DNA from: Shimia gijangensis
GTDB taxonomy: Bacteria; Pseudomonadota; Alphaproteobacteria; Rhodobacterales; Rhodobacteraceae
Assembly: GCF_900142085.1 (NCBI RefSeq)
Contig: NZ_FQZQ01000018.1
Span: 1 to 64,000 of the forward strand
DNA: 64,000 nt
Direction of reading: 5' to 3'
A program made the translations under genes and the position numbers. Of this stretch, positions 44,266 through 53,570 are shown one piece after another. How positions within the stretch are numbered: position 1 is the first letter of the stretch; the number at the start of each line of letters is the position of its first letter. The notes beneath the pieces are model-generated. The model saw only the letters and a list, made by a program, of their open reading frames with translations, did not search any database and was not told the origin of the DNA.

Positions 44266-45894
44266 ATGGGCTGGATGGCTGATGAGACGGGGCTGGAGAA
44301 ATGCGCCGCGAACTTTGTACCCCTGTCGCCTCTGTCGCATTTGCGGCGGGCTCGGGACGTGTTTCCGGATCACCTGGCGGTCAGCTACGGAAAACACCGC
44401 AAGTCTTACGCCGAGTACTATGATCGCTGTACGCGGCTGGCGTCAGGTCTGCTCGGACTGGGTGTCAGATCAGGGGACGTGGTGGCAACGCTGATCCCGA
44501 ACCTGCCAGCCCAGGCCGAAGCGCATTTTGGCGTGCCTGCCTGCGGGGCAGTCTTGAACACGATCAATACGCGCCTTGATGTCGATACGGTTGCTTACAT
44601 CTTTGACCACGGCGGCGCCAAAGTGGTTCTGGTGGATCCGCAATTTCTTGATCTGGCTGAGGCCGCCTGTGCCCGGATGGAAGGCACCGCACCCTTGATT
44701 GTCGAGGTCGCTGACGATCAAGCCGGTTTTCACGCCACTGGCAAGCATTTGGAATATGAGGCTTTGCTGGCCTCAGGCGACTCTGACTTTGACTGGATCA
44801 TGCCACAGGATGAATGGGAGAGCCTCGCTCTGAACTATACCTCCGGCACCACGGGTCGCCCCAAGGGCGTGGTCTACCATCACCGTGGGGCTTACCTCAT
44901 GACCATGGGCACCGTGGTCAGCTGGCGCATGGTGCTGAACCCGGTGTTCATGGCGATCGTGCCGCTGTTTCATTGCAACGGCTGGAACCATACCTGGATG
45001 ATGCCGCTGATGGGCGGCACTTTGGTGTGTTGTCGCGATATCACCGCCACAGCCATCTACAACGCGATCCACTACGAAGGTGTTACGCATTTTGGCGGTG
45101 CCCCCATTGTCTTGAATATGCTGGTAAATGCGCTGGACGAAGAACGCCGCACGTTTGACCACAGAGTCGAGGTATTTACCGCAGGTGCCCCCCCGGCCCC
45201 GGCAACGCTGTCCAAGATCGTAGATCTGGGGTTCAATGTAACCCAGGTCTACGGCCTTACGGAAACCTATGGCCATGTCACCGAATGCCTGTGGAAACCC
45301 GAAGAATGGGACCGTCTGGACAAAGCCGGAGTGGCCGGCATCAAAGCCCGTCAGGGCGTAGCGATGCCAATGATGGAACACATCACGGTGCTGGATGAAA
45401 ACATGCAACAAATCCCGATGGACAGTACCACACAGGGCGAAATCGCGATCCGGGGAAACTCTGTTATGAAGGGCTACCTTAAGAACCCGGAGGCCACGAA
45501 AGAAGCCTTTGAAGGTGGCTACTTTCACTCTGGTGACATCGCCTTGCAGCACCCCGACACCTATATCCAGATCGCGGACCGCGCCAAAGACATCATCATC
45601 TCGGGCGGCGAAAACATCTCGTCTGTAGAAGTTGAAGGCGTTCTGATGGGGCACCCGGCAGTGTCGCTGGCAGCGGTAGTCGCCAAGCCTGACGACAAAT
45701 GGGGCGAGGTGCCTTGCGCTTTTGTGGAATTGCTGGACGGACAAACAGCCACCGAGGCTGATATCATCGCCTTTTCACGGCAAACCCTTGCAGGTTTCAA
45801 AGCCCCAAAACAGGTTGTCTTTCAGGAGCTCCCCAAAACATCTACCGGGAAAATCCAAAAATTTGAACTTCGAAAAGTGGCCAAATCTATCTGA
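44266..45894 (+). CDS. acyl-CoA ligase, DmdB-like (AMP-forming)
   Basis: This adenylate-forming enzyme has 542 residues. The phosphate loop is LNYTSGTTGRPKGVVYHH near residue 188. It has YGLTETYGHVTE (A5), GGYFHSGDIALQHPDTYIQIADRAKDIIISGGENISSVEVE (A7-A8) and the catalytic Lys in PKTSTGKIQKFELRK. Its overall sequence resembles medium-chain acyl-CoA and 3-methylmercaptopropionyl-CoA ligases (DmdB), which roseobacters use in DMSP demethylation. The specificity cannot be settled by eye. GGGAGG lies upstream of the ATG. It is monocistronic and followed by two repeats facing each other. Confidence 0.9.
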   Translation: MGWMADETGLEKCAANFVPLSPLSHLRRARDVFPDHLAVSYGKHRKSYAEYYDRCTRLASGLLGLGVRSGDVVATLIPNLPAQAEAHFGVPACGAVLNTINTRLDVDTVAYIFDHGGAKVVLVDPQFLDLAEAACARMEGTAPLIVEVADDQAGFHATGKHLEYEALLASGDSDFDWIMPQDEWESLALNYTSGTTGRPKGVVYHHRGAYLMTMGTVVSWRMVLNPVFMAIVPLFHCNGWNHTWMMPLMGGTLVCCRDITATAIYNAIHYEGVTHFGGAPIVLNMLVNALDEERRTFDHRVEVFTAGAPPAPATLSKIVDLGFNVTQVYGLTETYGHVTECLWKPEEWDRLDKAGVAGIKARQGVAMPMMEHITVLDENMQQIPMDSTTQGEIAIRGNSVMKGYLKNPEATKEAFEGGYFHSGDIALQHPDTYIQIADRAKDIIISGGENISSVEVEGVLMGHPAVSLAAVVAKPDDKWGEVPCAFVELLDGQTATEADIIAFSRQTLAGFKAPKQVVFQELPKTSTGKIQKFELRKVAKSI

Positions 45895-45914
45895 ACACAG
45901 GATGAAGTCCAAAC

Positions 45915-46009
45915 ATGGGGGCCAGCCCCCATCGTTGAAAATCTGCGCATTTTCAACGACTCCCCCGGGATACTTTTGCCAAAAGATGCAAGGGTTCGTT
46001 AACCTTAAT
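45915..46009 (+). repeat. composite intergenic repeat, copy C
   Basis: Hairpin 1 ATGGGGG-ccag-CCCCCAT (45915-45932), hairpin 2 CGTTGAAAAT-loop-ATTTTCAACG (45933-45958), then TCCCCCGGGATACTTTTGCC (45961-45980), an AAAAGATG core and GTTAACCTTAAT at 45998-46009. It matches copy B element by element, with arms changed but pairing kept. Confidence 0.72.
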
Positions 46010-46065
46010 CCGCCACACTCAGCGCGCGGTACAGGCGGGGACGCCGATGACCGTGCCAGAAGATG

Positions 46066-46090
46066 CTCCCTGGTGCCTTGCACCGGGGAG
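46066..46090 (+). other. 11-bp hairpin between repeat copies C and D
   Basis: CTCCCTGGTGC and GCACCGGGGAG pair over 11 bp with one wobble and a 3-nt loop CTT. It lies midway between two inverted repeat copies in the 376-bp gap between the ligase gene and the next CDS. No T-run follows. Confidence 0.4.
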
Positions 46091-46101
46091 TTCACATCTC
46101 G

Positions 46102-46168
46102 GATCTTTTGGCCTCTCAATATCCCGGGGGTGAAGCGGGCCAACGGCCCGAGAGGGGGCTGGCCCCCT
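46102..46168 (-). repeat. composite intergenic repeat, copy D
   Basis: Read on the minus strand: AGGGGGC-CAG-like hairpin (arms AGGGGGC 46153-46159 and GCCCCCT 46162-46168), hairpin CGGGCC-gtt-GGCCCG (46136-46150), then CACCCCCGGGATATTGAGAG and GCCAAAAGATC. It is opposite in orientation to copy C and 93 bp from it. Confidence 0.62.
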
Positions 46169-46270
46169 GACTGTCTTAACTTTTCAATTCAATGCTTGCC
46201 TGCGTTGCTCCTGACGGGTGGATCGTGCTATCTTTGAAGCAACAGAGGCAGAGCAGCCCAACCAACAGAT

Positions 46271-47281
46271 ATGACGGCACTTCAAAAATACGACCGGATC
46301 GAGGCTTCGGGCCTTTGGCGTCCCACATCCAATGAACAGCGCCGCGAAGTCGTGGTCTCTATTGGGGATGCATCTTTGACGATCTCGGATATGCAGGACC
46401 GTGCTCTGGCCCACTGGTCGCTGCCTGCGGTCGAAAGGGTCAATCCCGGCAAACGCCCTGCGATCTATAGCCCGGATGGAGACCCGGAAGAAACGCTGGA
46501 ACTGCCTGCTTCGGAAAGCCAGATGATCGACGCCATTGAGAAACTGCGTCTGGCCATCCTGAAAAGGCGCCCGCGCCCTGGTCGCCTGCGGTTGTTTTCG
46601 CTAACTCTGTCGGCGGTCAGCGTTTTGGCTCTCGCTGTGTTCTGGCTGCCTGGTGCGCTACTGACCCACACAATTTCAGTGGTGCCCGACGTGAAACGGC
46701 AAGAAATTGGCCTGGCTCTGATGACTCCGATGGAGCGATTGACCGGCAAACCCTGCGCCGACGTGCTGGCAACCCCGGCCTTGAATCGCCTTACGCAACG
46801 TCTTGGGTCTGGGGAACTGGTGGTGGTGCGAGGCGGCGTGCGAGACACGCTAAGCCTGCCTGGCGGCACGATACTGATTAACCGCTCGATCCTTGAAGAC
46901 TATGAAGAACCGGACGTGGCGGCAGGATATGTGATTGCGCAACAGTTAGAAGCCACCACCAACGATCCGCTGCGCACGATGCTTGAACATCTGGGCTTTC
47001 TCGCCAGCTTTCGCCTGCTCACAACCGGGCATCTGAATGACGACATGCTACGCGCCTACGCCGAAGATCTGGTGGTCTTACCGCACACGACGCTCGATAC
47101 GAACACGCTTTTGGCGGCCTTTTCTGCACGTGAGGTCAAAACCTCGCCCTATGCCTATGCGCTGGATCCCTCAGGCGAACGCACTTTGGAGCTGATTGAA
47201 GCAGATCCTTTTGTGACCTCTCCAAAACAAGTGCTGACAGACGGCGACTGGGTCGCTCTGCAAGGAATTTGTGGAAATTAG
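46271..47281 (+). CDS. membrane-anchored protein resembling an M48 peptidase without zinc motif
   Basis: The protein has 336 residues. A cytoplasmic N-terminal part of about 110 residues precedes one membrane segment (LFSLTLSAVSVLALAVFWLPGALL, about residues 112-135); the rest should be periplasmic. The stretch SLPGGTILINRSILEDYEEPDVAAGYVIAQQLEA near residue 195 aligns with the M48 pattern LPGGxIxVxxGLLxxxxxxxxxAxVLAHExxH, but the HExxH zinc ligands are replaced (IAQQLEA). The region CADVLATPALNRLTQRLG also resembles M48-type domains. I infer a non-catalytic relative, and the family has no function I can name. It is convergent with the SPOR gene. Confidence 0.6.
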   Translation: MTALQKYDRIEASGLWRPTSNEQRREVVVSIGDASLTISDMQDRALAHWSLPAVERVNPGKRPAIYSPDGDPEETLELPASESQMIDAIEKLRLAILKRRPRPGRLRLFSLTLSAVSVLALAVFWLPGALLTHTISVVPDVKRQEIGLALMTPMERLTGKPCADVLATPALNRLTQRLGSGELVVVRGGVRDTLSLPGGTILINRSILEDYEEPDVAAGYVIAQQLEATTNDPLRTMLEHLGFLASFRLLTTGHLNDDMLRAYAEDLVVLPHTTLDTNTLLAAFSAREVKTSPYAYALDPSGERTLELIEADPFVTSPKQVLTDGDWVALQGICGN

Positions 47282-47290
47282 AGCGTCGTG

Positions 47291-48724
47291 TCAGTTGCGC
47301 ACAAACGCACCTGAATAGCCTGCGCCGCGGGCTTTGCTGGCAGCCCGATCCGCCTTGTCCGAGGTCGCAAATGGGCCTGCAAGAACAATCCGGTAGGTCG
47401 CTCCGTTACGCTCATATTTGCCGATCTTTGCCGGAAGGCCCATGGATTGAATCCGTTTGGCGGCCCCTTGAGCGGCGTTTTTGTCCTGATAGGTCGCCAC
47501 CTGAACATAGCTTTGCCCGGACAGGCGGATGGATTTTTCTTTGGCGACGCTTTTGGTGGAAATGACAGCAGTGCTGCTGGTTGCGGGGGCCGTGGTGGAT
47601 TTGCTCGAAACGACCGCTGAGCTGCCATCCTGCAAGTCCCGGCGCAATTCACGCGGAACCTCTTGTGTCCAAATCGCATCCATTGCCGCCTTGCCCGCAA
47701 AGGTTTGTTCCGCCCGGTAAGGATTAAGCCGTCCGTCATCAAAAACCTTGCGATACCCCTTGGGCACCGTTGTTGTTGTCAAAACCAGGCGCCGGTTTTC
47801 ATAAACGTGCCTGGGGACAACGCGCACATTTGACGCCACCTCACCCTCTTTCACAACCGTGCCCACAGGCGCATTAAGTGATGCCCCGGAGCGATTGATG
47901 TTGATCACAGGTGCCGGAGCGGTTGGGTTGCCCGATCCCGGACTGTAAGGCAATTCTGCCTGTGGACCGCAGCGCACTTTGTATTTTGACTTAGCACCAT
48001 CGCGGCACACAGCCTCGTATCCGGACTGACGCTTGGTCTGGTCCAAGGTTCGGCGGGGCGTTTGTGTGCTGGTTGTCGTGGTTGTGGTTGTGCTGGTTGT
48101 CGAACTGGTCGTGGCCGGTTTTGCCGCAGATGTTGTGCTCGTGGTTTTCTTCGTCGTCGATGTGGAAGTCGAAGTGGATGTTGTCGATCCCCAGTTCCAG
48201 AAATTGTTCGACGAAGATTTCGGTTTTGTGGCCGTGGTTGTTGCCGACGCCGCAGTGCTGGTCGTGGAGGCCGGTTTTGTTTTGGTTGACGTTGTTTTGG
48301 TGCTGGTTGTGGTCTTGGGCTTGGCGGCTGTTGTCGTCGTCGATGTGGTTTTTGGCTTGGTCGCAGGTTTTGTAGCCGGGGCCAAAGCTGACGCAGTCGG
48401 TTTGGCAGCAGGTTCAATATAAACCACATTTTTATCAAGCTTTTGAGCCGACGCTGTGGTTGGTGCCGCGTTCGGGTTCGTGGGTTTGTAGCCACAGACC
48501 ACCTTGCGGTCGCGGGTCACACGGGGGACCCAACTCACGTTGCCATCCACGCCCGCGCGGATATAGACACAGCCTTTGCTGTCTACGTATTGTTTACCCT
48601 TGTACGACGCCGGCGGAAATTCGTTCGGCGTATCGACATTTTTGAGGGTTTGAGCGTGCACCGCCGCGCCTAAACCCAAAGATGCCCCGATCACAGTGAT
48701 CGCGATTGCTCTGGTTAAATTCAT
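47291..48724 (-). CDS. SPOR-domain periplasmic protein with Thr/Ser/Lys-rich linker
   Basis: The protein has 477 residues. The signal peptide ends near residue 24 (GAAVHA). A folded part follows with [28 protein letters not shown] (two Cys). A long low-complexity tract from about residue 105 to 235 is made almost only of Thr, Ser, Ala, Lys and Pro. A middle segment has [20 protein letters not shown] (two more Cys) and the C-terminus is a SPOR domain ([25 protein letters not shown] to [24 protein letters not shown]). SPOR domains bind glycan strands lacking stem peptides at division sites. The linker probably spans the periplasm. Related to cell division or wall remodelling (inference). Confidence 0.88.
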   Translation of the reverse strand: MNLTRAIAITVIGASLGLGAAVHAQTLKNVDTPNEFPPASYKGKQYVDSKGCVYIRAGVDGNVSWVPRVTRDRKVVCGYKPTNPNAAPTTASAQKLDKNVVYIEPAAKPTASALAPATKPATKPKTTSTTTTAAKPKTTTSTKTTSTKTKPASTTSTAASATTTATKPKSSSNNFWNWGSTTSTSTSTSTTKKTTSTTSAAKPATTSSTTSTTTTTTTSTQTPRRTLDQTKRQSGYEAVCRDGAKSKYKVRCGPQAELPYSPGSGNPTAPAPVININRSGASLNAPVGTVVKEGEVASNVRVVPRHVYENRRLVLTTTTVPKGYRKVFDDGRLNPYRAEQTFAGKAAMDAIWTQEVPRELRRDLQDGSSAVVSSKSTTAPATSSTAVISTKSVAKEKSIRLSGQSYVQVATYQDKNAAQGAAKRIQSMGLPAKIGKYERNGATYRIVLAGPFATSDKADRAASKARGAGYSGAFVRN

Positions 48725-48726
48725 TG

Positions 48727-48749
48727 TGCCCCCACAATATGTAGGGGCA
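48727..48749 (-). promoter_or_regulatory. hairpin covering the SPOR-gene ribosome binding site
   Basis: On the minus strand TGCCCC (48749-48744) pairs with GGGGCA (48732-48727), an 11-nt loop between. The right arm holds the G-rich sequence 4 nt before the ATG (48724), so pairing would occlude it. It could also be the end of the upp transcript. Weak evidence. Confidence 0.35.
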
Positions 48750-48802
48750 AGTTTAGACGTAAAACCCTATATGAGTAAACAGTTCATAGAGAACAATACG
48801 AT

Positions 48803-49432
48803 CTATTTTGTTCCAAACATCCTGTCACCAGCGTCACCCAGTCCCGGCATGATATAGCCTTTTTCGTTCAGCTTATCATCCAGAGAGGCCGTGACGATCG
48901 GTACATCCGGGTGAGCTTCTTTCATGTGGGCAACACCTTCGGGCGCCGCCAAAAGGCACAGAAAACGGATATTGGTGGCACCAGCTTCTTTCAGCAAATC
49001 AATCGCCGCAGCCGAAGAGTTTCCGGTCGCCAGCATCGGGTCCACCGCGATCACCATGCGTTCATCCAGCTCGGAGGGAGCTTTGAAATAGTATTGAACC
49101 GGTTCAAGGGTTTCCTCATCACGGTAAAGACCAACAAAACCAACGCGGGCCGAAGGGATCAGCTCGAGCATACCGTCCAAAAGACCATTGCCTGCCCGCA
49201 AAATAGACACCAGTGCCAGCTTGCGGCCTGCCAGTGCCGGGGCGTCCATTTCCATCATCGGTGTGCTGATACGTTTGGTGGTCATCGGCAACTCGCGCGT
49301 GATTTCATAGGCCAGAAGCTGACTGATTTCACGCAGAAGACGGCGAAACTCGCCCGTTGATGTATCGGTTTGACGCATCAAAGTCAGTTTGTGTTGCACC
49401 AGCGGGTGATCGACGACAGTAAGGTGATCCAT
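48803..49432 (-). CDS. upp: uracil phosphoribosyltransferase
   Basis: The protein has 209 residues and begins [34 protein letters not shown]. The PRPP-binding loop is [25 protein letters not shown] near residue 127, and the uracil-binding C-terminus is [17 protein letters not shown]. It forms UMP from uracil and PRPP. It is the last gene of the salvage operon cdd-deoA-deoB-add-upp, overlapping add by 1 bp, so uracil made by the upstream enzymes is recaptured. Confidence 0.97.
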   Translation of the reverse strand: MDHLTVVDHPLVQHKLTLMRQTDTSTGEFRRLLREISQLLAYEITRELPMTTKRISTPMMEMDAPALAGRKLALVSILRAGNGLLDGMLELIPSARVGFVGLYRDEETLEPVQYYFKAPSELDERMVIAVDPMLATGNSSAAAIDLLKEAGATNIRFLCLLAAPEGVAHMKEAHPDVPIVTASLDDKLNEKGYIMPGLGDAGDRMFGTK

Positions 49433-50418
49433 CAGTTTGTCTCCAGTTTCTTTTTGACGCGTGTTTTTGTGGTTTCGTCGCAGAATGCCGCCTCAATGGC
49501 GGTCGCATTCAGCGCGCGGAAATCTTCAGTCTCCCAGCCAAAAGCCTCGGCCAGCATGTCATATTCCTTGCGCATGGTGGTATGAAAAAATGGCGGATCA
49601 TCGGTAGAGACCGTCACTTTGACGCCCGCATCCCGCAGGCGGGCAATCGGATGACTTGGCATGTCCGGGTACAATCCCAGCACAACATTCGAACCCGGAC
49701 AGCATTCCAGTGTGATTTGGCGTGCCACCAATTCTTTGACCAGCGCGGGGTCTTCGATGGCGCGCACGCCATGGCCGATGCGCTCGACGTTCAGATCGCG
49801 GATAGCCTCCCAAACGGACTCGGGGCCTCCAAACTCACCGGCATGGGTCGTCAACCGCAACCCGGCCTCGCGTCCCAAGTCAAACGCATAGGCAAAATCA
49901 CCCTGATGCCCCTGCCCTTCGTCACCGCCCATGCCAAGGCCAACAATCCAGTCGCCCGCAGTTTCCGCAGCACACAGCGCGGTCTTTTTCGCCTGCTCTG
50001 GTCCAAAGTGGCGCACGGGGGTCACGATACCGCGCAGGGTGATGCCAAAATCGACTTCAGCCTTGTCAGCGGCCTCCTGAATGGCGTGCAGATATTCGCG
50101 CCATGCCGCGACATCCCCACCCCCGCAAAAATCAGGGCTTAGAAAGCTTTCGCAATAGACCACGCCGTTGGCGGCGCTTTTTTCCAGAATAGCGCGGGTC
50201 AGACGGGCGAAATCTTCGGGCGTATGCAATACCGATGTTGCGGCCTCGTAGGTTTGCAGAAAATGCGCAAAGTCCTCAAAGACATACCCCCCTTTTGCGT
50301 CGAATATTCCGCTGAGATCTGTTTTCTTTTCAAACGCAAGTTGGCGAATGAAATCTGGCGGTGCGGCCCCTTCGTGGTGCAGATGCAACTCGACCTTTGG
50401 CAGATCTGACACGCTCAT
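49432..50418 (-). CDS. add: adenosine deaminase
   Basis: The protein has 328 residues. Zinc ligands are in [11 protein letters not shown] (His12, His14), TTHAGEFGG (His with catalytic Glu in GE) and [13 protein letters not shown] (Asp). RIGHGVRAI carries the other catalytic His. It deaminates adenosine or deoxyadenosine to inosine. Members of the adenine deaminase type II group are similar, but the nucleoside operon supports adenosine. The gene overlaps deoB by 4 bp (ATGA) and upp by 1 bp. Confidence 0.93.
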   Translation of the reverse strand: MSVSDLPKVELHLHHEGAAPPDFIRQLAFEKKTDLSGIFDAKGGYVFEDFAHFLQTYEAATSVLHTPEDFARLTRAILEKSAANGVVYCESFLSPDFCGGGDVAAWREYLHAIQEAADKAEVDFGITLRGIVTPVRHFGPEQAKKTALCAAETAGDWIVGLGMGGDEGQGHQGDFAYAFDLGREAGLRLTTHAGEFGGPESVWEAIRDLNVERIGHGVRAIEDPALVKELVARQITLECCPGSNVVLGLYPDMPSHPIARLRDAGVKVTVSTDDPPFFHTTMRKEYDMLAEAFGWETEDFRALNATAIEAAFCDETTKTRVKKKLETN

Positions 50419-51626
50419 AAAAAGCTCCTTCCGGGACGTTTGCCCGGCACTCCTAGATGCGCCGCCACTGTGGCTGCGACATCCACCATTTCAATCAATC
50501 CGGCCTGACCTGTGCCAATGCCTGCGCACAGGACGGGCACACGTTCGCGCGTGTGGTCGGTGCCACTCCAAGAGGGGTCATTGCCATGATCGGCGGTCAG
50601 CAGCAACAGGTCACCACTGCGTAAATTGCTCAGCACTTTACCAATCTCGCCGTCAAACCATTCCAGCGCAGCTGCATAGCCCGCGATATCGCGGCGATGG
50701 CCATATTCGCTGTCAAACTCGACAAAATTTGCAAATGTCAGGCTGCCGTCTTGGGCCTCATCAATCAGTCGGTGAAGATGAGTCATCAGCGTGGCGTCTG
50801 ATCCCTTCACGCTGTCATCAATCCCCGTCATCGAAAAAATATCACCGATTTTGCCGACACCATGCACAGTACGGCCAGCGTCCTGCACCCAATTTGTCAG
50901 AACAGATTCAGGGGGTTCAATCGCGAAATCCTTGCGATTGGTGGTGCGGGTAAACCCGTTTTCGCTGTCACCGACAAAAGGACGAGCGATCACCCGGCCC
51001 ACTTTCATTTCATGCAACATCGGTGCCAGAGCTTTGCACAATTGCAAGAGCCGATCGAGGCCGAAATGCACCTCATGAGCCGCAATCTGAAACACGCTGT
51101 CAGCACTTGTATAACAGATCGGAAACCCCGTTTTGACGTGCTCTGCGCCAAGGCTTTCGATGACCTTTGTGCCCGAGGCATGGCAATTGCCCAAAATACC
51201 CGTCGTGCCGGCAATCTTGCAAACCTCGGCGACGACTTTCGCGGGGAAGGCGGGATGGGTATCCGGGAAATAGGTCCAATCCCAGGGCACTTGCAAGCCC
51301 GCCAATTCCCAATGGCCAGACGGGGTGTCTTTGCCCTTGCTGCGTTCGGTTGCTGCCCCCCAAAAACCCTGTGGAACAGCTTCCAGTCCCGGCGTCGCAT
51401 CACCGCTGGCCAATCGGATGGCAGCCCCGAGGCCCAGTTGATCCAAGTTGGGCAATTGCAGCGGTCCGCTGCGCCCGACGTCCCCCAAGCCTCTGGCGCA
51501 GGCCTGAGCAATGTGGGCCAGCGTGTTGGCGCCGGTGTCAGGCAGATCACCGTTGAAAAACGCGTCTGCGTCCGGCGCGCCGCCACAGCCAACTGAATCC
51601 ATCACCACAAGAAAGGCACGTGCCAT
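50415..51626 (-). CDS. deoB: phosphopentomutase
   Basis: The protein has 403 residues of the alkaline-phosphatase superfamily. Metal site MDSVGCGGAPDA near the N-terminus (Asp), TPSGHWELAG, CHASGTKVIESLG (the phosphorylated Thr is expected in TPSGHWE), and VEFDSEYGHRRDIAGYAAALEWFD, LLLLTADHGNDPSWSGTDHTRERVP for the second metal site. It interconverts ribose or deoxyribose 1- and 5-phosphates (Mn2+). It joins the products of DeoA to central metabolism. Gene overlaps deoA stop by 1 bp. Confidence 0.97.
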   Translation of the reverse strand: MARAFLVVMDSVGCGGAPDADAFFNGDLPDTGANTLAHIAQACARGLGDVGRSGPLQLPNLDQLGLGAAIRLASGDATPGLEAVPQGFWGAATERSKGKDTPSGHWELAGLQVPWDWTYFPDTHPAFPAKVVAEVCKIAGTTGILGNCHASGTKVIESLGAEHVKTGFPICYTSADSVFQIAAHEVHFGLDRLLQLCKALAPMLHEMKVGRVIARPFVGDSENGFTRTTNRKDFAIEPPESVLTNWVQDAGRTVHGVGKIGDIFSMTGIDDSVKGSDATLMTHLHRLIDEAQDGSLTFANFVEFDSEYGHRRDIAGYAAALEWFDGEIGKVLSNLRSGDLLLLTADHGNDPSWSGTDHTRERVPVLCAGIGTGQAGLIEMVDVAATVAAHLGVPGKRPGRSFL

Positions 51627-52930
51627 CAGCGGATCCTTTCATGCACAAGGGGCGGAATGTCAGGAGCCGTCGCGCCAATCGAAATGGCGCGCACCACGGC
51701 CTGCGCCGCGCGTTGGGCCGCGTCTTCGCGGGCGGCATGGATGCGCAACAACGGTTGCCCTTTGCCCACGCGGTCGCCAATCCGAACCACTTCTGACAAA
51801 CCCACCGAGGCGTCCACGATATCGCTTTCCACCTGACGCCCTCCTCCGAGTTCGACCACAACCAACCCCAGAGCCTCGCCGTTCATGGCAGTGATGTACC
51901 CGGCTTTGGGTGCCACAACTTCGCGGATAACGGTCGCTTCGGGCAAAAATCGACGCCAGTTCTCGACAAACTGCACAGGTCCGCCCATGGCCGACACCAT
52001 GCGACCAAACCGTTCCGCGGCCCGTCCGTCCTGCAAAACAGACACGATCCGGCCCGCCCCGTCTTCGATATCGGTGGCAAGACCCGCATTGGCCAACAAC
52101 ACACCGCCCAAGGCAACACTGAGATCCGCCAACGGCCCACCTTTGACACCGGTCAAAACCTCCATGCAGTCAGCAACTTCAAGCGCATTGCCCAGAGAGG
52201 GGGCCAGCGGTTGGTTCATGTCAGAGATCACAGCACTCGTGGGGCAGCCCGCGAGATTTGCCGTGCTGACCAGCGACTCGGCCAAAGCGCGCGCCTCATC
52301 GGGCGTTTTCATAAAGGCACCAGACCCGACTTTGACGTCCAGAACCAGACCGCCAAGGCCGGCCGCCAGTTTCTTGGACAGGATCGACGCGGTAATCAAA
52401 TCAAGGCTTTCGACCGTGCCAGTCACATCCCGAATAGCATAAAGCCGTTTGTCCGCCGGGGCGATATCGGCACTGGCGCTGACAATGGCGCAGCCCGCAG
52501 CATCTACGACATTGCGAAACGCCATTTCATCTAATCCGGTGCGCAGTCCGGGAATGGACTCCATCTTGTCCAACGTCCCACCGGTATGCCCTAGTCCACG
52601 CCCTGAGATCATCGGAACATACGCCCCGCACGCCGCCAGAGCCGGGGCCAAAACCAAAGACACACAATCGCCAACGCCGCCGGTGGAATGTTTGTCCAAC
52701 ACCGGTCCGGCCAAGTCCCAGCGCAACGTGTCACCGCTGTCGCGCATTGCCAAGGTCAGCGCCACGCGCGACTCTTCGCTCAAGCCTCGAAGACACACAC
52801 CCATGGCAAATGCGCCGGCCTGCGCATCCGTCACAGAGTGATCTGCCAAGCCGTTGGCAAACCAAGATAATTCATCTGAGCTTGGTGAATTTCCAAGTCG
52901 CAGTTGCGCGATTATTGCACGGGCGTCCAT
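51626..52930 (-). CDS. deoA: thymidine phosphorylase
   Basis: The product has 434 residues from ATG 52930 (MDARAIIAQLRLGNSPS), 4 bp after the cdd stop; the longer frame would overlap cdd. The glycosyltransferase family 3 helical domain has MRDSGDTLRWDLAGPVLDKHSTGGVGDCVSLVLAPALAACG (phosphate-binding KHSTGGVGD), SGRGLGHTGGTLDKMESIPGL and DVKVGSGAFMKT. The C-terminal PYNP domain follows (AGYITAMNGEALGL). It cleaves thymidine to thymine and deoxyribose 1-phosphate. Its length agrees with E. coli DeoA. No deoC is present in the window. Confidence 0.96.
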   Translation of the reverse strand: MDARAIIAQLRLGNSPSSDELSWFANGLADHSVTDAQAGAFAMGVCLRGLSEESRVALTLAMRDSGDTLRWDLAGPVLDKHSTGGVGDCVSLVLAPALAACGAYVPMISGRGLGHTGGTLDKMESIPGLRTGLDEMAFRNVVDAAGCAIVSASADIAPADKRLYAIRDVTGTVESLDLITASILSKKLAAGLGGLVLDVKVGSGAFMKTPDEARALAESLVSTANLAGCPTSAVISDMNQPLAPSLGNALEVADCMEVLTGVKGGPLADLSVALGGVLLANAGLATDIEDGAGRIVSVLQDGRAAERFGRMVSAMGGPVQFVENWRRFLPEATVIREVVAPKAGYITAMNGEALGLVVVELGGGRQVESDIVDASVGLSEVVRIGDRVGKGQPLLRIHAAREDAAQRAAQAVVRAISIGATAPDIPPLVHERIR

Positions 52931-52934
52931 GGCG

Positions 52935-53327
52935 TCAGACGGTTTCCATGTGGTGCTCGCCAAAGGCTCCGGGCAACAAATCAGCCAGGGTGATTTTTTC
53001 TTCTACGCCGTCGAGATTGGCCATGGTGATGACCACATCTCCGGTTCCAAATTCTGCCAGCTTTTGACGGCAGCCTCCACAAGGTGTCACCGGATGGGGG
53101 CTATCGGCCACAACATAAACCTCGGTCAGACGCGTGTCCCCGGCGGCCACCATCGCGGCAATGGCCCCTGCTTCGGCGCAGGTGCCTTCGGGATAGGCCA
53201 CGTTTTCCACGTTGCAGCCACTGTATATCGTTCCATCCTGCGCCCGGATGGCTGCGCCAACTTTGAAATTCGAATAGGGCGCATAGGCGTTTTCACGCAC
53301 CGCCAGAGCAGCTTTGTTCAGGCTCAT
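52935..53327 (-). CDS. cdd: cytidine deaminase
   Basis: The homotetrameric-type enzyme has 130 residues. NAYAPYSNFKVGAAIRAQDG is the start motif. The catalytic Glu and zinc Cys are in GTCAEAGAIAAM, and PHPVTPCGGCRQKLAEF has the other two zinc Cys. It deaminates cytidine and deoxycytidine. GGAGG lies 7 nt before the ATG. It is the first gene of the salvage operon, so the operon promoter should be in 53328-53525, where I recognise no firm -35/-10 pair. Confidence 0.97.
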   Translation of the reverse strand: MSLNKAALAVRENAYAPYSNFKVGAAIRAQDGTIYSGCNVENVAYPEGTCAEAGAIAAMVAAGDTRLTEVYVVADSPHPVTPCGGCRQKLAEFGTGDVVITMANLDGVEEKITLADLLPGAFGEHHMETV

Positions 53328-53525
53328 GATGTCCTCCGTCAGGTTCGGGTCGGGCGATACAGGCTGGTTTTACAGCAGGCTGGCATCACACCGGGCAATT
53401 CACTATCGTTACCTGATACAGCTTGATCCGCAATGGCGACTGGTAACACCCGCAAGATTGCGGCGCATGTCCGCTTTTTGCAAGGGGGCTGACCTTTGGT
53501 CAATTCGACCCGTTTTCATTTCCAC

Positions 53526-53553
53526 CGAATTAGTTTAACACTAAACTAATTCG
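53526..53553. promoter_or_regulatory. perfect 12-bp inverted repeat directly before maeB
   Basis: CGAATTAGTTTA (53526-53537) and TAAACTAATTCG (53542-53553) are exact inverted copies with spacer ACAC. The element ends 17 bp before the maeB ATG, next to the GAGG ribosome binding site. An operator for a repressor, or an mRNA hairpin, fits. The divergent salvage operon starts 200 bp away. Confidence 0.65.
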
Positions 53554-53570
53554 AAATTTGAGGTCCAGAC

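Noticed and set aside
48033-48422. Val-rich frames antisense to the SPOR gene linker
   Set aside because: They are the complement of the Thr/Lys-rich repeats; a Val/Cys-rich product without features of a gene.
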